The notes beneath the pieces were generated by a model. It was not told where the DNA came from and ran no database searches. It worked only from the letters and a program-made list of their open reading frames with translations. Source: NORP259 sp041398705 (GTDB lineage Bacteria; Planctomycetota; UBA1135; GCA-002686595). Taken from it: DNA of 64,000 nt. Below, piece by piece: positions 17,184 to 25,523 of the stretch (positions are counted from its first letter, which is position 1; every line of letters starts with the position of its first letter). The position numbers and the translations under genes are program-made. The stretch lies in NCBI GenBank assembly GCA_041398705.1, contig JAWKUI010000009.1, positions 1 to 64,000 on the forward strand, in the 5' to 3' direction.

Positions 17184-18737
17184 ATGGGGATGGGGAATCG
17201 AGGGATCCCGGCGCACAGCCGGTGGATCAGCCATTGCGCAGCGCTGGTGTTGTGCCTGGCCATGGGCCTCGGCGCCTGTGCGGGTCCGAGCACGGAACGC
17301 CACCTCGCGCCCTTCTTCACGCAGCTCTCGCTGGCCGGCGGCGACACCGAGGTCGAAGTCGCCGGCGGAGCGGTGCAGGTGCGCTACAACGGCGACACCG
17401 GCGAACTCGACTACTGGGCCGTGCGCCCGCTCGTGTCTTGGCGCAAGCTCGGCCCCGAACGCAGCTTCTCGTGGATCCTACCGCCCCTCGGCACGCGCCG
17501 GGTCGAACCGCACCAGACGATCACGCAGATCCTGCCGATCACGCGCTACGCGGAAACGGAACACCCCGACGGACAGACCACCTGGTCGTTCCTGACCCTG
17601 CCGGGCATCTACTGGTCGAAAGGCCGCGACGGCCGTGTCACGCGCACGTGGTTCCCGTTCGGCGGCGTGATGGAACACTTCCTCTCGTTCGACCGGGCCG
17701 AATTCGCGCTGTTCCCGCTGTACCTGCACACCCAGCGCAACGGGCGGGACACGGTGCACTTCCTGTTCCCGTTCTTCTCGGTGACGAGCGGCAACGGCGG
17801 CCCTTCCTGGCGCGTGTGGCCGCTCGCGACCCACAACAAGTTCGAAGGTCGCTACGACCGCTGGTCGGTGCTCTGGCCCCTGTTCACTTGGCAGGGCAAC
17901 AACCTTTCCGGGCCGGAGGAATACCAGCAGCACGGTTGGATGTTCTGGCCGTTCTACGGCCAGTCGAAGCGCGGACCCGCGCGGTCGTGGAGCGCGCTTT
18001 GGCCGCTCTTCGGGTACGCGAAAGATCCGCGCACCGGATTCTGGGCGTGGGACGGGCCGTGGCCCTTTGTGGTGCTGCAAGGCGGGGATCCCGCGCGCGC
18101 GGAGCGCCGCCGCTTCTGGCCCTTTTACTCGTACTACAAAGGCGACGGGCTCACCTCGCGCTACTTCCTCTGGCCGTTGTTCAACCTGCGCCGCGAGGAG
18201 ACCAGCGCCTACACCAAACACACGCGCTACCTGTTCCCCTTTTGGCACGGGTACACGCGCACCAGCAAGGACACAGGGCTCGAGACCACCTGGCGCAAGC
18301 TGTGGCCGATCTTCCGCCACTACCACAACCGCGAAGACCAAGTGGTCATCCGCGCCTTCCCCGCCCTCAACCCGTTCTGGCGCCTCGATTTCGTCGATGA
18401 GCACTACTCGTGGATGTGGGAGCTGTGGACCGAAGAGCGCTACTTCGAGCGCTATCGGCAACGCTCCTGGCTCGGGATGTGGCGGCGCGAGAAGGACCTC
18501 GACGAGGACCGCCGTTCGCTGGTCGGGCTCTGGGCCCGCCGCAACTACCTGCTCGGGGGGGTGCCGACCACCGAGACTTCGATGCTGTTCGGCCTGATCC
18601 GCTGGCGCAGCCAGGAGGGCAAATCCTCCTCGATGATGCGCGCCGCCTTCCCTGGTCCGGGATGGCCGCTGCTGCGGACGCCCGCCCGCCTCGAGAACAT
18701 GGAGGGCGCCGTTCCGGCCCGCCCCCGGACTCCCTAG
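17184..18737 (+). CDS. Lipoprotein with tandem WPLF/WPFY repeats, upstream of mla genes
   Basis: 517 residues. Signal peptide with lipobox L-G-A-C (residues ~30-33, ALVLCLAMGLGACAG). The mature part has many copies of a motif built on (L/F)WP(L/F)(F/Y), roughly every 20-30 residues: SVLWPLFTWQG, WMFWPFYGQS, SALWPLFGYAK, RRFWPFYSYYKG, YFLWPLFNLRR, RKLWPIFRHYH. The repeats alternate aromatic strands with charged linkers, which suggests a repeated beta structure, perhaps a barrel or lipid-binding groove. ATG at 17184 gives the shortest sensible signal peptide. The next gene, mlaE, begins 15 bp later, so a role in envelope lipid traffic is a reasonable guess. I know no characterised homologue. 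Confidence 0.8.
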   Translation: MGMGNRGIPAHSRWISHCAALVLCLAMGLGACAGPSTERHLAPFFTQLSLAGGDTEVEVAGGAVQVRYNGDTGELDYWAVRPLVSWRKLGPERSFSWILPPLGTRRVEPHQTITQILPITRYAETEHPDGQTTWSFLTLPGIYWSKGRDGRVTRTWFPFGGVMEHFLSFDRAEFALFPLYLHTQRNGRDTVHFLFPFFSVTSGNGGPSWRVWPLATHNKFEGRYDRWSVLWPLFTWQGNNLSGPEEYQQHGWMFWPFYGQSKRGPARSWSALWPLFGYAKDPRTGFWAWDGPWPFVVLQGGDPARAERRRFWPFYSYYKGDGLTSRYFLWPLFNLRREETSAYTKHTRYLFPFWHGYTRTSKDTGLETTWRKLWPIFRHYHNREDQVVIRAFPALNPFWRLDFVDEHYSWMWELWTEERYFERYRQRSWLGMWRREKDLDEDRRSLVGLWARRNYLLGGVPTTETSMLFGLIRWRSQEGKSSSMMRAAFPGPGWPLLRTPARLENMEGAVPARPRTP

Positions 18738-18752
18738 GCTCTGCCCTTGGCC

Positions 18753-19610
18753 ATGCCCTTCGCCGCCCTGCAAGACCCCCGCTTCGACGTTTTCATCCTC
18801 GCCCTGGCCCTGGGCGTGGCGTACGTCCTGATGCAACAGGAGTTCTTCCGGTCCTTTTGCAAGGAGACCGGGGGGCGCCTGGGCCTGCTCGTCGCGGTGT
18901 TCGCGCGCCTGCACCACCTGCCGCGGCGCCTGCGCTGGTTCTTCAGCCAGATGTACAGCGCCGGCATCGGCAACGTGCACGTGGTGGTGCTCGTGGGCCT
19001 GTTCATCGGCATGATCCTCGCGATGCAGACCGGCATCGAGCTGGCGCGCTATGGCCAGCAGGATCAGCTCGGATTGCTTGTCTCGACCTCGATGGCCCGC
19101 GAGATGGGCCCGTTCGTCACGGCGGTGATCCTCGCGGCCACTTTCGGCTCGGCCCTCGCCGCGGAACTGGGCACCATGTCGGTGTCCGATGAATTGACCG
19201 CGCTCGAGGTGCTCTCGGTGGACCGCGTGTCCTTCCTCGTGCTGCCGCGCGTGGTGGCGCTGATGGTGGTCTGCCCCATCCTCACCATCTACTGCGACGC
19301 GGTCGGCATCCTCGGCGGCGGCCTGGTGTCGGTGGCCCAACTCAACGTGAGCTGGGACATGTACTGGGACACCGCCTTCTCGGCCCTCGAGACCAAAGCC
19401 GCGCTGCTCCCGATCCCCAAGGACGTCTATGCGGGCCTGTTCAAGTCGGTGATCTTCGGCGGCGTGATCGCCGTGGTCTCGTGCTCCTCGGGCCTGGCGG
19501 CCAGCGGCGGCGCCCTCGGCGTGGGCCGCGCCACCAGCCACGCGGTGCGCGACTCGATCATCGCGACCATCATCTCGAACTACTTCCTGACCTGGATGAT
19601 CTACTCGTGA
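18753..19610 (+). CDS. mlaE: MlaE-family permease of a phospholipid/MCE ABC transporter
   Basis: 285 residues with five to six hydrophobic segments (VVVLVGLFIGMILAMQTG, MGPFVTAVILAATFGSALAA, VVALMVVCPILTIYCDAVG, SVIFGGVIAVVSCSSGL). It contains the family signature region REMGPFVTAVILAATFGSA and ELGTMSVSDELTALEVLSVD. It is the inner-membrane component of Mla-type systems that move phospholipids between membranes. ATG at 18753 is preferred over TTG 18747. Its stop overlaps the mlaF GTG. Confidence 0.92.
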   Translation: MPFAALQDPRFDVFILALALGVAYVLMQQEFFRSFCKETGGRLGLLVAVFARLHHLPRRLRWFFSQMYSAGIGNVHVVVLVGLFIGMILAMQTGIELARYGQQDQLGLLVSTSMAREMGPFVTAVILAATFGSALAAELGTMSVSDELTALEVLSVDRVSFLVLPRVVALMVVCPILTIYCDAVGILGGGLVSVAQLNVSWDMYWDTAFSALETKAALLPIPKDVYAGLFKSVIFGGVIAVVSCSSGLAASGGALGVGRATSHAVRDSIIATIISNYFLTWMIYS

Positions 19611-20362
19611 GCAGCCAAGGCAAAGGAACCCCGGGCGACGTGATGGTGCGCCTGACCGATGTGCACAAGGCCTTCGGCCCGAAGGAGATCCTCAAGGGGG
19701 TCAGCTTCGAGCTCACCCGCGGCCGCTGCCTCGGCATCATGGGCGGCTCGGGCACCGGCAAATCGGTCACCCTGCGCCACATCATCGGCTTGATGCAGCC
19801 CGACTCGGGCACGATCGAGGTGATGGGCAAGGACCTGGCCAAGGTCACCCGCGCCGAGCTGCAGGAGATGCGCAAGCACATCGGCTACGTGTTCCAGGAA
19901 GGCGCGCTCATCAACTGGCTGACCGTGGCCGAGAACCTGGCCCTGCCCCTGCGCGAGAACACGAAGATGGCCGCCGACGAAATCGAACACTTGGTCCAGG
20001 AGAAGCTGGCCCTGGTGCACATCCCCGACGCTGGCGGCAAGTTCCCCTCCGAGATCTCGGGCGGCATGAAAAAGCGCGTGGGCCTAGCCCGGGCGCTGAT
20101 CACGGACCCGGATCTGATCCTGTACGACGAACCGAACGCCGGACTCGACCCCGAGATCTCCCGTTCGATCAACAAACTGATGCGGGAGGTGGCCGAACGG
20201 CTCGAAGTCACCTCGCTTGTGGTCGAACACCGCATCGAGTGCATCGAGACCGTGGCTGACGAGGTCATCTTCCTCTACGGAGGCAAGGTCCAAGTGCACG
20301 AGCCCGTCGACCGCTTCTTCCATTCCGAGGACCCGATCCTGCGTCAGTTCCTCGGCATCTGA
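19607..20362 (+). CDS. mlaF: MlaF-family ATPase of the lipid transporter
   Basis: 251 residues, single ABC domain. Walker A GGSGTGKS (~residues 45-52), Q-loop YVFQEGALINWLTV, signature ISGGMKKRVGLARAL, Walker B LILYDEPNAGLD, and a histidine H-loop in SLVVEHRIE. The ISGGM signature and QEGAL Q-loop are usual for the Mla/Ttg2 clade. GTG at 19607 overlaps the mlaE stop. It powers lipid extraction by the MlaE-MlaD complex at the inner membrane. Confidence 0.93.
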   Translation: MSSQGKGTPGDVMVRLTDVHKAFGPKEILKGVSFELTRGRCLGIMGGSGTGKSVTLRHIIGLMQPDSGTIEVMGKDLAKVTRAELQEMRKHIGYVFQEGALINWLTVAENLALPLRENTKMAADEIEHLVQEKLALVHIPDAGGKFPSEISGGMKKRVGLARALITDPDLILYDEPNAGLDPEISRSINKLMREVAERLEVTSLVVEHRIECIETVADEVIFLYGGKVQVHEPVDRFFHSEDPILRQFLGI

Positions 20363-20377
20363 CCCTCCCCCAGCGCC

Positions 20378-21562
20378 ATGTCCTCCAAACGACACACCAT
20401 CCTCGGGCTCCTGTTCCTGGCTGCGGTCGGTCTACTCGGCTACTACACCCTGTTCCGCGCGGACTTCAACCCGTTCACCGAGCAGCACTTCATGACCGTG
20501 TACTTCGAGGACGGCGGCGGCCTGCGCGAAGGCGACGCAATCCTGGTGGCGGGCATGCGTTGGGGCAAGGTCGACAAGTTGCAGTACGACGCGCGCGAAG
20601 AGGACCTCGAGCGCCGCGTGCGGGCCGACTTGATGCTCAACCAGAAGGTGCTGCTCTACAAGGATCACTCGATCACGATCGAAGACGCGTCGATCCTGGG
20701 CGGTAAGGTCCTACGCATCGAACCCGGTAGCCCGACCTCGGGGGACCAGCCCGCCGGCGACCTCTACGGCAGCGTGCCCGGCAACCCCCTCTCCCAGGTG
20801 GGCAAGCTGATCGAGGAGAACCGCGGAGCCCTGCACAGCACCTTGACCGACCTGTCCGGCCTGATGGCCGACGCCCGGGCCGGCAAGGGCGTCATGGGCG
20901 CCCTGTTCACCGACGAAGGCATGCGCAAGGACCTGGGTGAGGCGGTCGCCTCGATCCGCGAAGCGTTCAACAAGGTCGACGAACTCGTGGCCACCATCAG
21001 CGGCGGCACCGGCACGATCTCGAAGTTCATCAACGACGATGCGCTCTACAACGAGATCGAAAGCCTCGCCAAACGCCTGACCGAAGGCGTCAGCGAGACC
21101 CGCGAGATCCTGGCCCAAGTGCGCTCGGGCAAGGGCACCGTCGGCACCCTGCTGTATGACGACGTGGCTGCCGAGCGCCTGCGCACCACCATGGACGACA
21201 TCTCCGCCGTCGCCAGCCGCCTGCGCCTGGGCGAAGGCACCCTCGGCCGCCTGCTCACCGACAGCACCTTCGCCGACAAGGCCAAGGAGCTGATGCTCGC
21301 CATCACCGAGGGCGACGGCACGGTGCACCGCTTGATCTACGACGGCAACCTGTACAACAGCGCCCTCGCCGTGGTCGAGGACCTCAAGGACTTCACCACC
21401 ACCCTGGGCAACAACAACGGCACCATCGCCAAACTCTTCGCCTCCGACGAGGTCTACCGCGAACTGCTGCTGGCCCTGCGCACCCTGACGGGTTCGCTCG
21501 AAGAAGCCCGCGAAGCCGCGCCGATCTCGGCGTTCTTGTCGCTGGCGTTCCAGGGCTTCTAG
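20378..21562 (+). CDS. mlaD: MCE-domain protein MlaD with GxGT tandem repeats
   Basis: 394 residues. One N-terminal membrane anchor (TILGLLFLAAVGLLGYYTLF) is followed by the MCE domain (~35-130; FEDGGGLREGDAILVAGMRWGKV, SILGGKVLRIEPGSP). The C-terminal ~250 residues are helical and carry about six copies of a G-x-G-T-hydrophobic-x-x-L-(L/I)-x-D motif (GKGVMGALFTDE, GTGTISKFINDD, GKGTVGTLLYDD, GEGTLGRLLTDS, GDGTVHRLIYDG, NNGTIAKLFASD). Such segments in long MCE proteins may form a periplasmic tube or needle. ATG 20378 starts 15 bp after mlaF. It is the substrate-binding partner of MlaE/MlaF. Confidence 0.9.
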   Translation: MSSKRHTILGLLFLAAVGLLGYYTLFRADFNPFTEQHFMTVYFEDGGGLREGDAILVAGMRWGKVDKLQYDAREEDLERRVRADLMLNQKVLLYKDHSITIEDASILGGKVLRIEPGSPTSGDQPAGDLYGSVPGNPLSQVGKLIEENRGALHSTLTDLSGLMADARAGKGVMGALFTDEGMRKDLGEAVASIREAFNKVDELVATISGGTGTISKFINDDALYNEIESLAKRLTEGVSETREILAQVRSGKGTVGTLLYDDVAAERLRTTMDDISAVASRLRLGEGTLGRLLTDSTFADKAKELMLAITEGDGTVHRLIYDGNLYNSALAVVEDLKDFTTTLGNNNGTIAKLFASDEVYRELLLALRTLTGSLEEAREAAPISAFLSLAFQGF

Positions 21563-21570
21563 TCCCTTGG

Positions 21571-21706
21571 GAGTTGGAATTGTGTGACGTACGGAAGCGG
21601 GTTTAAGTTGTCACGTTATTCGGCGGGTGTGGTGGTCGGAACGACCCCGCACCCGTCGAATAACGTGACAACTAAAACCCGCTTCCGTACGTCACAATTC
21701 CAACTC
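21571..21706. repeat. Large imperfect palindrome, element A
   Basis: 136-bp inverted repeat whose arms of about 65 bp face each other across a short loop near 21640. A 38-base stretch at 21585-21622 (TGACGTACGGAAGCGGG ... CACGTTATTCG) is identical to 23550-23587 in element B. It lies between the convergent mlaD and the frameshifted FG-GAP gene, so it could serve as a transcription terminator, a REP-like element or a MITE-like repeat. Confidence 0.85.
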
Positions 21707-21718
21707 GCAAGACCCACC

Positions 21719-23390
21719 TCACTCACAAGTCACCGACACCCCATTCGAAAAGTTCGAACTGGCCTGATCCCGGTGCCACGCCTGGAAGCACCACGTCTGC
21801 CCCACCATCGCCTGGGTCGCCCCGTTGGGGGTCGCAATCGACGACCAATCCGGCGCAAAGGCGAAACTTCCCGTGGTGCCGCTGAACCGGATCTCATCCA
21901 GGGCATTGAACCGCCCGATGCTGCTGTTCAAGCAGATCACCCCCTGGCTCCCGGGCGGAATCACGCCGGTCGGGGAGAAGGCGGTGCCCACGAGGAAGTA
22001 CCCGAACGACTGCAGCGGCATGCCATACACCCGCAGGATCAGATCGTTGCTTTCCAAGTTGGCGGATCCCGCGGCCACCAGTTCGGCCACCTGCCCCGTG
22101 GAATTGGGCAAGGCCGCACAGAACGTCGCCGCCGTGGCTTCGACCTCGTAGACCTTGGCCTGGATGTTCGACGCAAGGCCATGCGCTCCCCGTCAAGGCA
22201 AACGATCGCCCGAGGTAATTGGTCGGATACCCCTGCACCGGTGCGATGCTCCGGACGAAGCCCCAACTGCCCCCATGCCGTTCGTAGACGAAGGCGTGGC
22301 CAGCGAGGTTGGAGTTCGCGCGATCCTTGCCCACCAGCAACCGATTGCCGTGCATGGAAGGTGGTTGCCGAACTTCTCGTCCGCCAGGGTTCCTGTGAGC
22401 GACAGCATTCCGCCGCACTCCATGAGCTCCCGGTCCCCTGCCACAGATACACCGCCCCATCGTGGGTGTTGTTGACAGGCGCCCCATGGCCCCGACCGCG
22501 ATCGAGTCCCCGGAGACCCCGACCGAACTGCCATACCACATGTCCGTGTGGAAGTTCGGGGGGATCAAGGTCGCCGTTTCGGTCCAAACGCCGGCCGTAC
22601 GCTCAAAGACGTACGCTCCGCCCCGGTCATCCCCATTCGAACCCGTGCGGGGATGGTACGGCGTACCGACCACGAGTCGATCGCCTTGGCAATCCATGCT
22701 CGTACCAAACTGGATGTAGGTGCGGGCGTCGCTCGGAAAGAGCTTCTGCACTTGGGTCCAGGTACCGCCGACTTGCTCGAACACGTAGATCGAGCCCCCC
22801 AGCGTGAACTGCTCGTTGTCCCCCGTGGCCGCCACGAGGAGTTGGTTCCCCGCCCAGCAGACCCGGGCCCCGAACTTGTCGTTGGAGGCATTGTCCGCCG
22901 GCCGGATCAGGGCCTGTTCGACCCACGTGGTCCCGTTCCATTCGTACACGTAGACCGCGCCGCTGTTGCAGAAAAACTGGCTGCCGCAGGCCGTCGTGGC
23001 CGGGACTCCCACCGCCAGGCGGTCTCCATCGAGCCGCAGCACGGAGCCGAAGTTCCATTGGTGCTGCGCGTAGGAGCCCATGTCGGAAGGCAGCAGTTGG
23101 CCTTCGGAAACCCATCCGGCACCCGCGCGCCGGAAGACAAAGGCCGTGCCCAGGTCCACGGCTTGGTACGACACAGCCGGGGTGAAGTAGGGTGCGCCCA
23201 CGACAACGCGGTCTTCTGCCGCGTGCACGGGGTTGCCGAAGGAGAGGGCGCTATTCACCAGGCTTTGTTCGGGGCCAGGGGTCCAGCCGCTTTGCGAGAA
23301 GGCGACGGGGGTCAGGAACAGGCCGGTGGCGAGGTAGTGGGTAAGGGAGTGGGTGCGACGGGGCGGGGTGGGGTTTGGGTTGGAATGCAT
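21719..23390 (-). pseudogene. FG-GAP secreted protein with planctomycetal C-terminal module, several frameshifts
   Basis: Starts at ATG 23390 (GGAG eight bases upstream) with a signal peptide (HYLATGLFLTPVAFSQ), then beta-propeller-like FG-GAP repeats (FGSVLRLDGDRLAVGVPATT, FGARVCWAGNQLLVAA, FGTSMDCQGDRLVVGTPYH, YGSSVGVSGDSIAVGAMG). After ~22490 the reading shifts frame: GAPVNNTHDGAVYLWQG, then MLSLTGTLADEKFG, then MHGNRLLVGKDRANSNLAG, and finally SNIQAKVYEVEATAATFC with the C-terminal module to 21719. Each step is explained by a missing base: about five deletions between ~22180 and ~22490, one or more inside G runs. All pieces are otherwise well conserved, so this is either a recent pseudogene or a miscalled intact gene of ~557 residues. 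It has a sigma-54-like promoter at 23438-23452. Confidence 0.8.
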
Positions 23391-23437
23391 GGGGACTCCG
23401 GGGTTGGGGTGGGTTGGGGTGCCTGGGGTCATGCACT

Positions 23438-23452
23438 GCAAGTTGTGGGCCA
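23438..23452 (-). promoter_or_regulatory. Sigma-54-like promoter for the frameshifted FG-GAP gene
   Basis: The minus strand reads TGGCCCACAACTTGC. GG and GC have exact -24/-12 spacing, with a CCC variant of the CAC. It lies 48 bp upstream of the ATG at 23390. A single TCCA-N5-TGGA palindrome (23506-23518) lies ~60 bp upstream. Confidence 0.4.
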
Positions 23453-23505
23453 GAGTGTGGGTTGGGGTTTTTGGGGGTTTGGAGGGGGGTATGGGGGGTT
23501 TGGGG

Positions 23506-23518
23506 TCCAGGAATTGGA
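23506..23518. promoter_or_regulatory. Candidate activator site, single copy, site 4
   Basis: TCCA-GGAAT-TGGA, one copy of the palindrome found in pairs at sites 1-3. It is centred about 60 bp upstream of the -24 element at 23438-23452. Confidence 0.35.
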
Positions 23519-23546
23519 GGGAGGGGGCCAGGGCGTCGGCCGAATA

Positions 23547-23662
23547 ACATGACGTACGGAAGCGGGTTTAAGTTGTCACGTTATTCGCCGCGTGTGTTGG
23601 TCGTTCCGACCAACACACGCGGCGAATAACGTGACAGCTCGACCCGCTTCCGTACGTCATGT
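23547..23662. repeat. Large near-perfect palindrome, element B
   Basis: 116-bp inverted repeat. The arms are complementary from ACATGACGTACGG inward, except for a short TTTAAGT/TCGAGC bubble, and the inner 16 bp (CCGCGTGTGTTGGTCG) pairs perfectly around a TTC loop. The outer 38 bases match element A exactly, but the inner stem differs in sequence while staying paired. It lies just downstream of the 23711-25270 gene. A stray CGAATAAC at 23541 resembles the end of another copy. Confidence 0.88.
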
Positions 23663-23710
23663 GTCAGCCGACGGAGTTCGCTGCCCGCCGGGGCGGGCGG
23701 CGAACTGGAA

Positions 23711-25270
23711 CTATTGGAACAGCACGGAGTAACCGTCGGAGAAGTTCGACACCGACTGCCCACCAACCAAATCCCGGTACCAGCACTGGAAGTTCCAGGT
23801 CTGCCCGCCGATCACCGCGACCGGGGTGCTCGGCGTCGGCATCTGGATCAGATCCACGGGGGTGCTGACCAAACCAGCGGCGCCGCTGTTCAGGATGATC
23901 TGGTTCAGGCGACCGATCGAACCGCCGAGGCACAGGTTGCCGAGGGAACCGCCGGGGTTCGCGACGAAGCCTTGGGTCTGGCCCATCAGGAAGAACCCGA
24001 ATTGGCCGTTCGGCATGCGGTCGCAGGTCAGGGTGAAGTTGTTCGCTGCCGCGACGGCGCTTCCGGTTGCCGTGCAACGGGCGGAGAACCCGGTCGAGTT
24101 GGCGTTGGCGGTGCAGTACGAGCTGCCCAGGCCCCCTTCCGCGTTCAAGAAGATCTGCACGCCCGCCGACTGACGGCCGATGGCGCCGAGATCGACTCCG
24201 CCGTTGCCATCCAGATCCGCAGCGGCCATGTCGCCCGCGAAGGGATTCGTCTGCACCATCACCGGCGCGGCAAACACCAGGCCGCCGAGCCCTTCGTGCA
24301 GCGTGATCGCACCATCGGACAGGTGCGACAAGGCCATGTCGAGCAGGCCATCGCCGCTGAAGTCCGCCAAGACCACGTCATCCGCGTCCACGTGGCCGGT
24401 GACCACGTTGAACGGACCCGCGAACACGCCGCCGTCGTTGCGGAAGATGCCCGCCATGTTCAGCGCGGGGTTGGTGCCGTCGCCACACGCCGCCACCAGA
24501 TCAAGATCGCCGTCCCCATCCAAGTCCCCCGCCGCCAGGCCGGCCGGCCGGGTCGCGCCGTGCACGGAGAGGGTCGCCCCCATGCTCAGGCTGCCCGAAC
24601 CGTTGTTGCTCAGCACGCGCACGGTGCGGTCATCGTGCGAGGCGGTCGCCACGTCGATGTCGCCGTCCCCGTCGAAGTCGCCGGTGGCGTGGTCACGCAC
24701 GTCGTCGCCGGCGGCAAACGCGCCGATCAGCGTCATGCTGCCGGCCTGGTTGGCCAGCACCGCCACTTCGCTCGTACCATTCAGGCTGACCACCAGGTCG
24801 CGATCGCCGTCGCCGTCCATGTCCACCGCGCTGATTTGGCGCGGCTCATCGCCCCCCACACCCGTGGCGGCCCCGGCCAGGAAGTTTAGGTTGCCCTGTC
24901 CCGCCAGCACTTGCACCTGGTTCGTGTTCTTCAAGCTGACCGCGATGTCCAGGTTGCCGTCGCCATTGAAGTCCGCGGCGCAAAGCCCGTTCGGGCCGCT
25001 GCCGTTCGCCAGGAAGACCGTGGTCGCCGCCTGGAAGGTGCCATCCCCCAGACCGCGGAACACCTCGACCAGGTCCAGGTTGCCGGTGCCGTTCGTGGTC
25101 ACCGCCAGGTCCAGGACGCCGTCGCCGTTGAAGTCGGCGAACAGCGGGCCTTCGGCTCGTTGGCCGGTGGGCATCGTGCTCGGGCCCGTCAGTTGGATCT
25201 GAGCACCCGCCAGGGATGCCAGGGAGAACAGTCCGCTTACCAGCAGGGGGGTCTTGTGGATCGAACGCAT
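23711..25270 (-). CDS. Secreted FG-GAP/VCBS-repeat protein with planctomycetal C-terminal module
   Basis: 519 residues. Signal peptide MRSIHKTPLLVSGLFSLASLAGA. Seven FG-GAP calcium-loop repeats follow at ~45-residue spacing (DFNGDGVLDLAV, DFNGDGNLDIAV, DMDGDGDRDLVV, DFDGDGDIDVAT, DLDGDGDLDLVA, DFSGDGLLDMAL, DLDGNGGVDLGA), which should form a seven-bladed beta-propeller binding calcium. Residues ~385-519 are the C-terminal module shared with 2041-3597 and 21719-23390 (YCTANANSTG, FGFFLMG, IGRLN, GQTWNFQ). ATG 25270 has AGGAAA upstream. A full-consensus sigma-54 promoter (25346-25361) and a paired palindrome (25404-25434) precede it. Probably a surface adhesin or matrix protein. Confidence 0.88.
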   Translation of the reverse strand: MRSIHKTPLLVSGLFSLASLAGAQIQLTGPSTMPTGQRAEGPLFADFNGDGVLDLAVTTNGTGNLDLVEVFRGLGDGTFQAATTVFLANGSGPNGLCAADFNGDGNLDIAVSLKNTNQVQVLAGQGNLNFLAGAATGVGGDEPRQISAVDMDGDGDRDLVVSLNGTSEVAVLANQAGSMTLIGAFAAGDDVRDHATGDFDGDGDIDVATASHDDRTVRVLSNNGSGSLSMGATLSVHGATRPAGLAAGDLDGDGDLDLVAACGDGTNPALNMAGIFRNDGGVFAGPFNVVTGHVDADDVVLADFSGDGLLDMALSHLSDGAITLHEGLGGLVFAAPVMVQTNPFAGDMAAADLDGNGGVDLGAIGRQSAGVQIFLNAEGGLGSSYCTANANSTGFSARCTATGSAVAAANNFTLTCDRMPNGQFGFFLMGQTQGFVANPGGSLGNLCLGGSIGRLNQIILNSGAAGLVSTPVDLIQMPTPSTPVAVIGGQTWNFQCWYRDLVGGQSVSNFSDGYSVLFQ

Positions 25271-25345
25271 TGTGGGTTTCCTCTTTGTGTCTCTCGTGCC
25301 TTTCCGTTCCTCTCGCGCCGCTCCGTGCGGCGACGGAAAGCAGGT

Positions 25346-25361
25346 GCAAGCCCTGTGCCAA
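25346..25361 (-). promoter_or_regulatory. Sigma-54 promoter of the FG-GAP gene
   Basis: The minus strand reads TTGGCACAGGGCTTGC, followed by A: a full match to TTGGCAC-N5-TTGCA. It lies 76 bp upstream of the ATG at 25270, and its -24 element is ~57 bp from the centre of site 2. Confidence 0.65.
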
Positions 25362-25403
25362 CCCGGGAATGCCCCCCTGGGACCCCCTTGGGCCCGATGC
25401 CGG

Positions 25404-25434
25404 TCCACAATCTGGACGCGGTCCAGAATCTGAA
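25404..25434. promoter_or_regulatory. Candidate sigma-54 activator site, site 2
   Basis: TCCA-CAATC-TGGA and TCCA-GAATC-TGAA, 18 bp apart, with the linker CGCGG identical to site 1. This is the clearest copy of the paired palindrome. Confidence 0.55.
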
Positions 25435-25455
25435 TGGGCTGGCCCCCCGAAACGC

Positions 25456-25486
25456 AACCAGCCCCGGGGGTCGCCAGGGGCTGGTT
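25456..25486 (-). terminator. Terminator after the sigma-54 activator gene
   Basis: AACCAGCCCC and GGGGCTGGTT form a perfect 10-bp stem with an 11-base loop, about 40 bp past the activator stop. On the minus strand it is followed by a short TTT. Confidence 0.5.
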
Positions 25487-25523
25487 GGGAAGGGGCTGAA
25501 AGGGGCCCAAAGCCCCCGGGACC

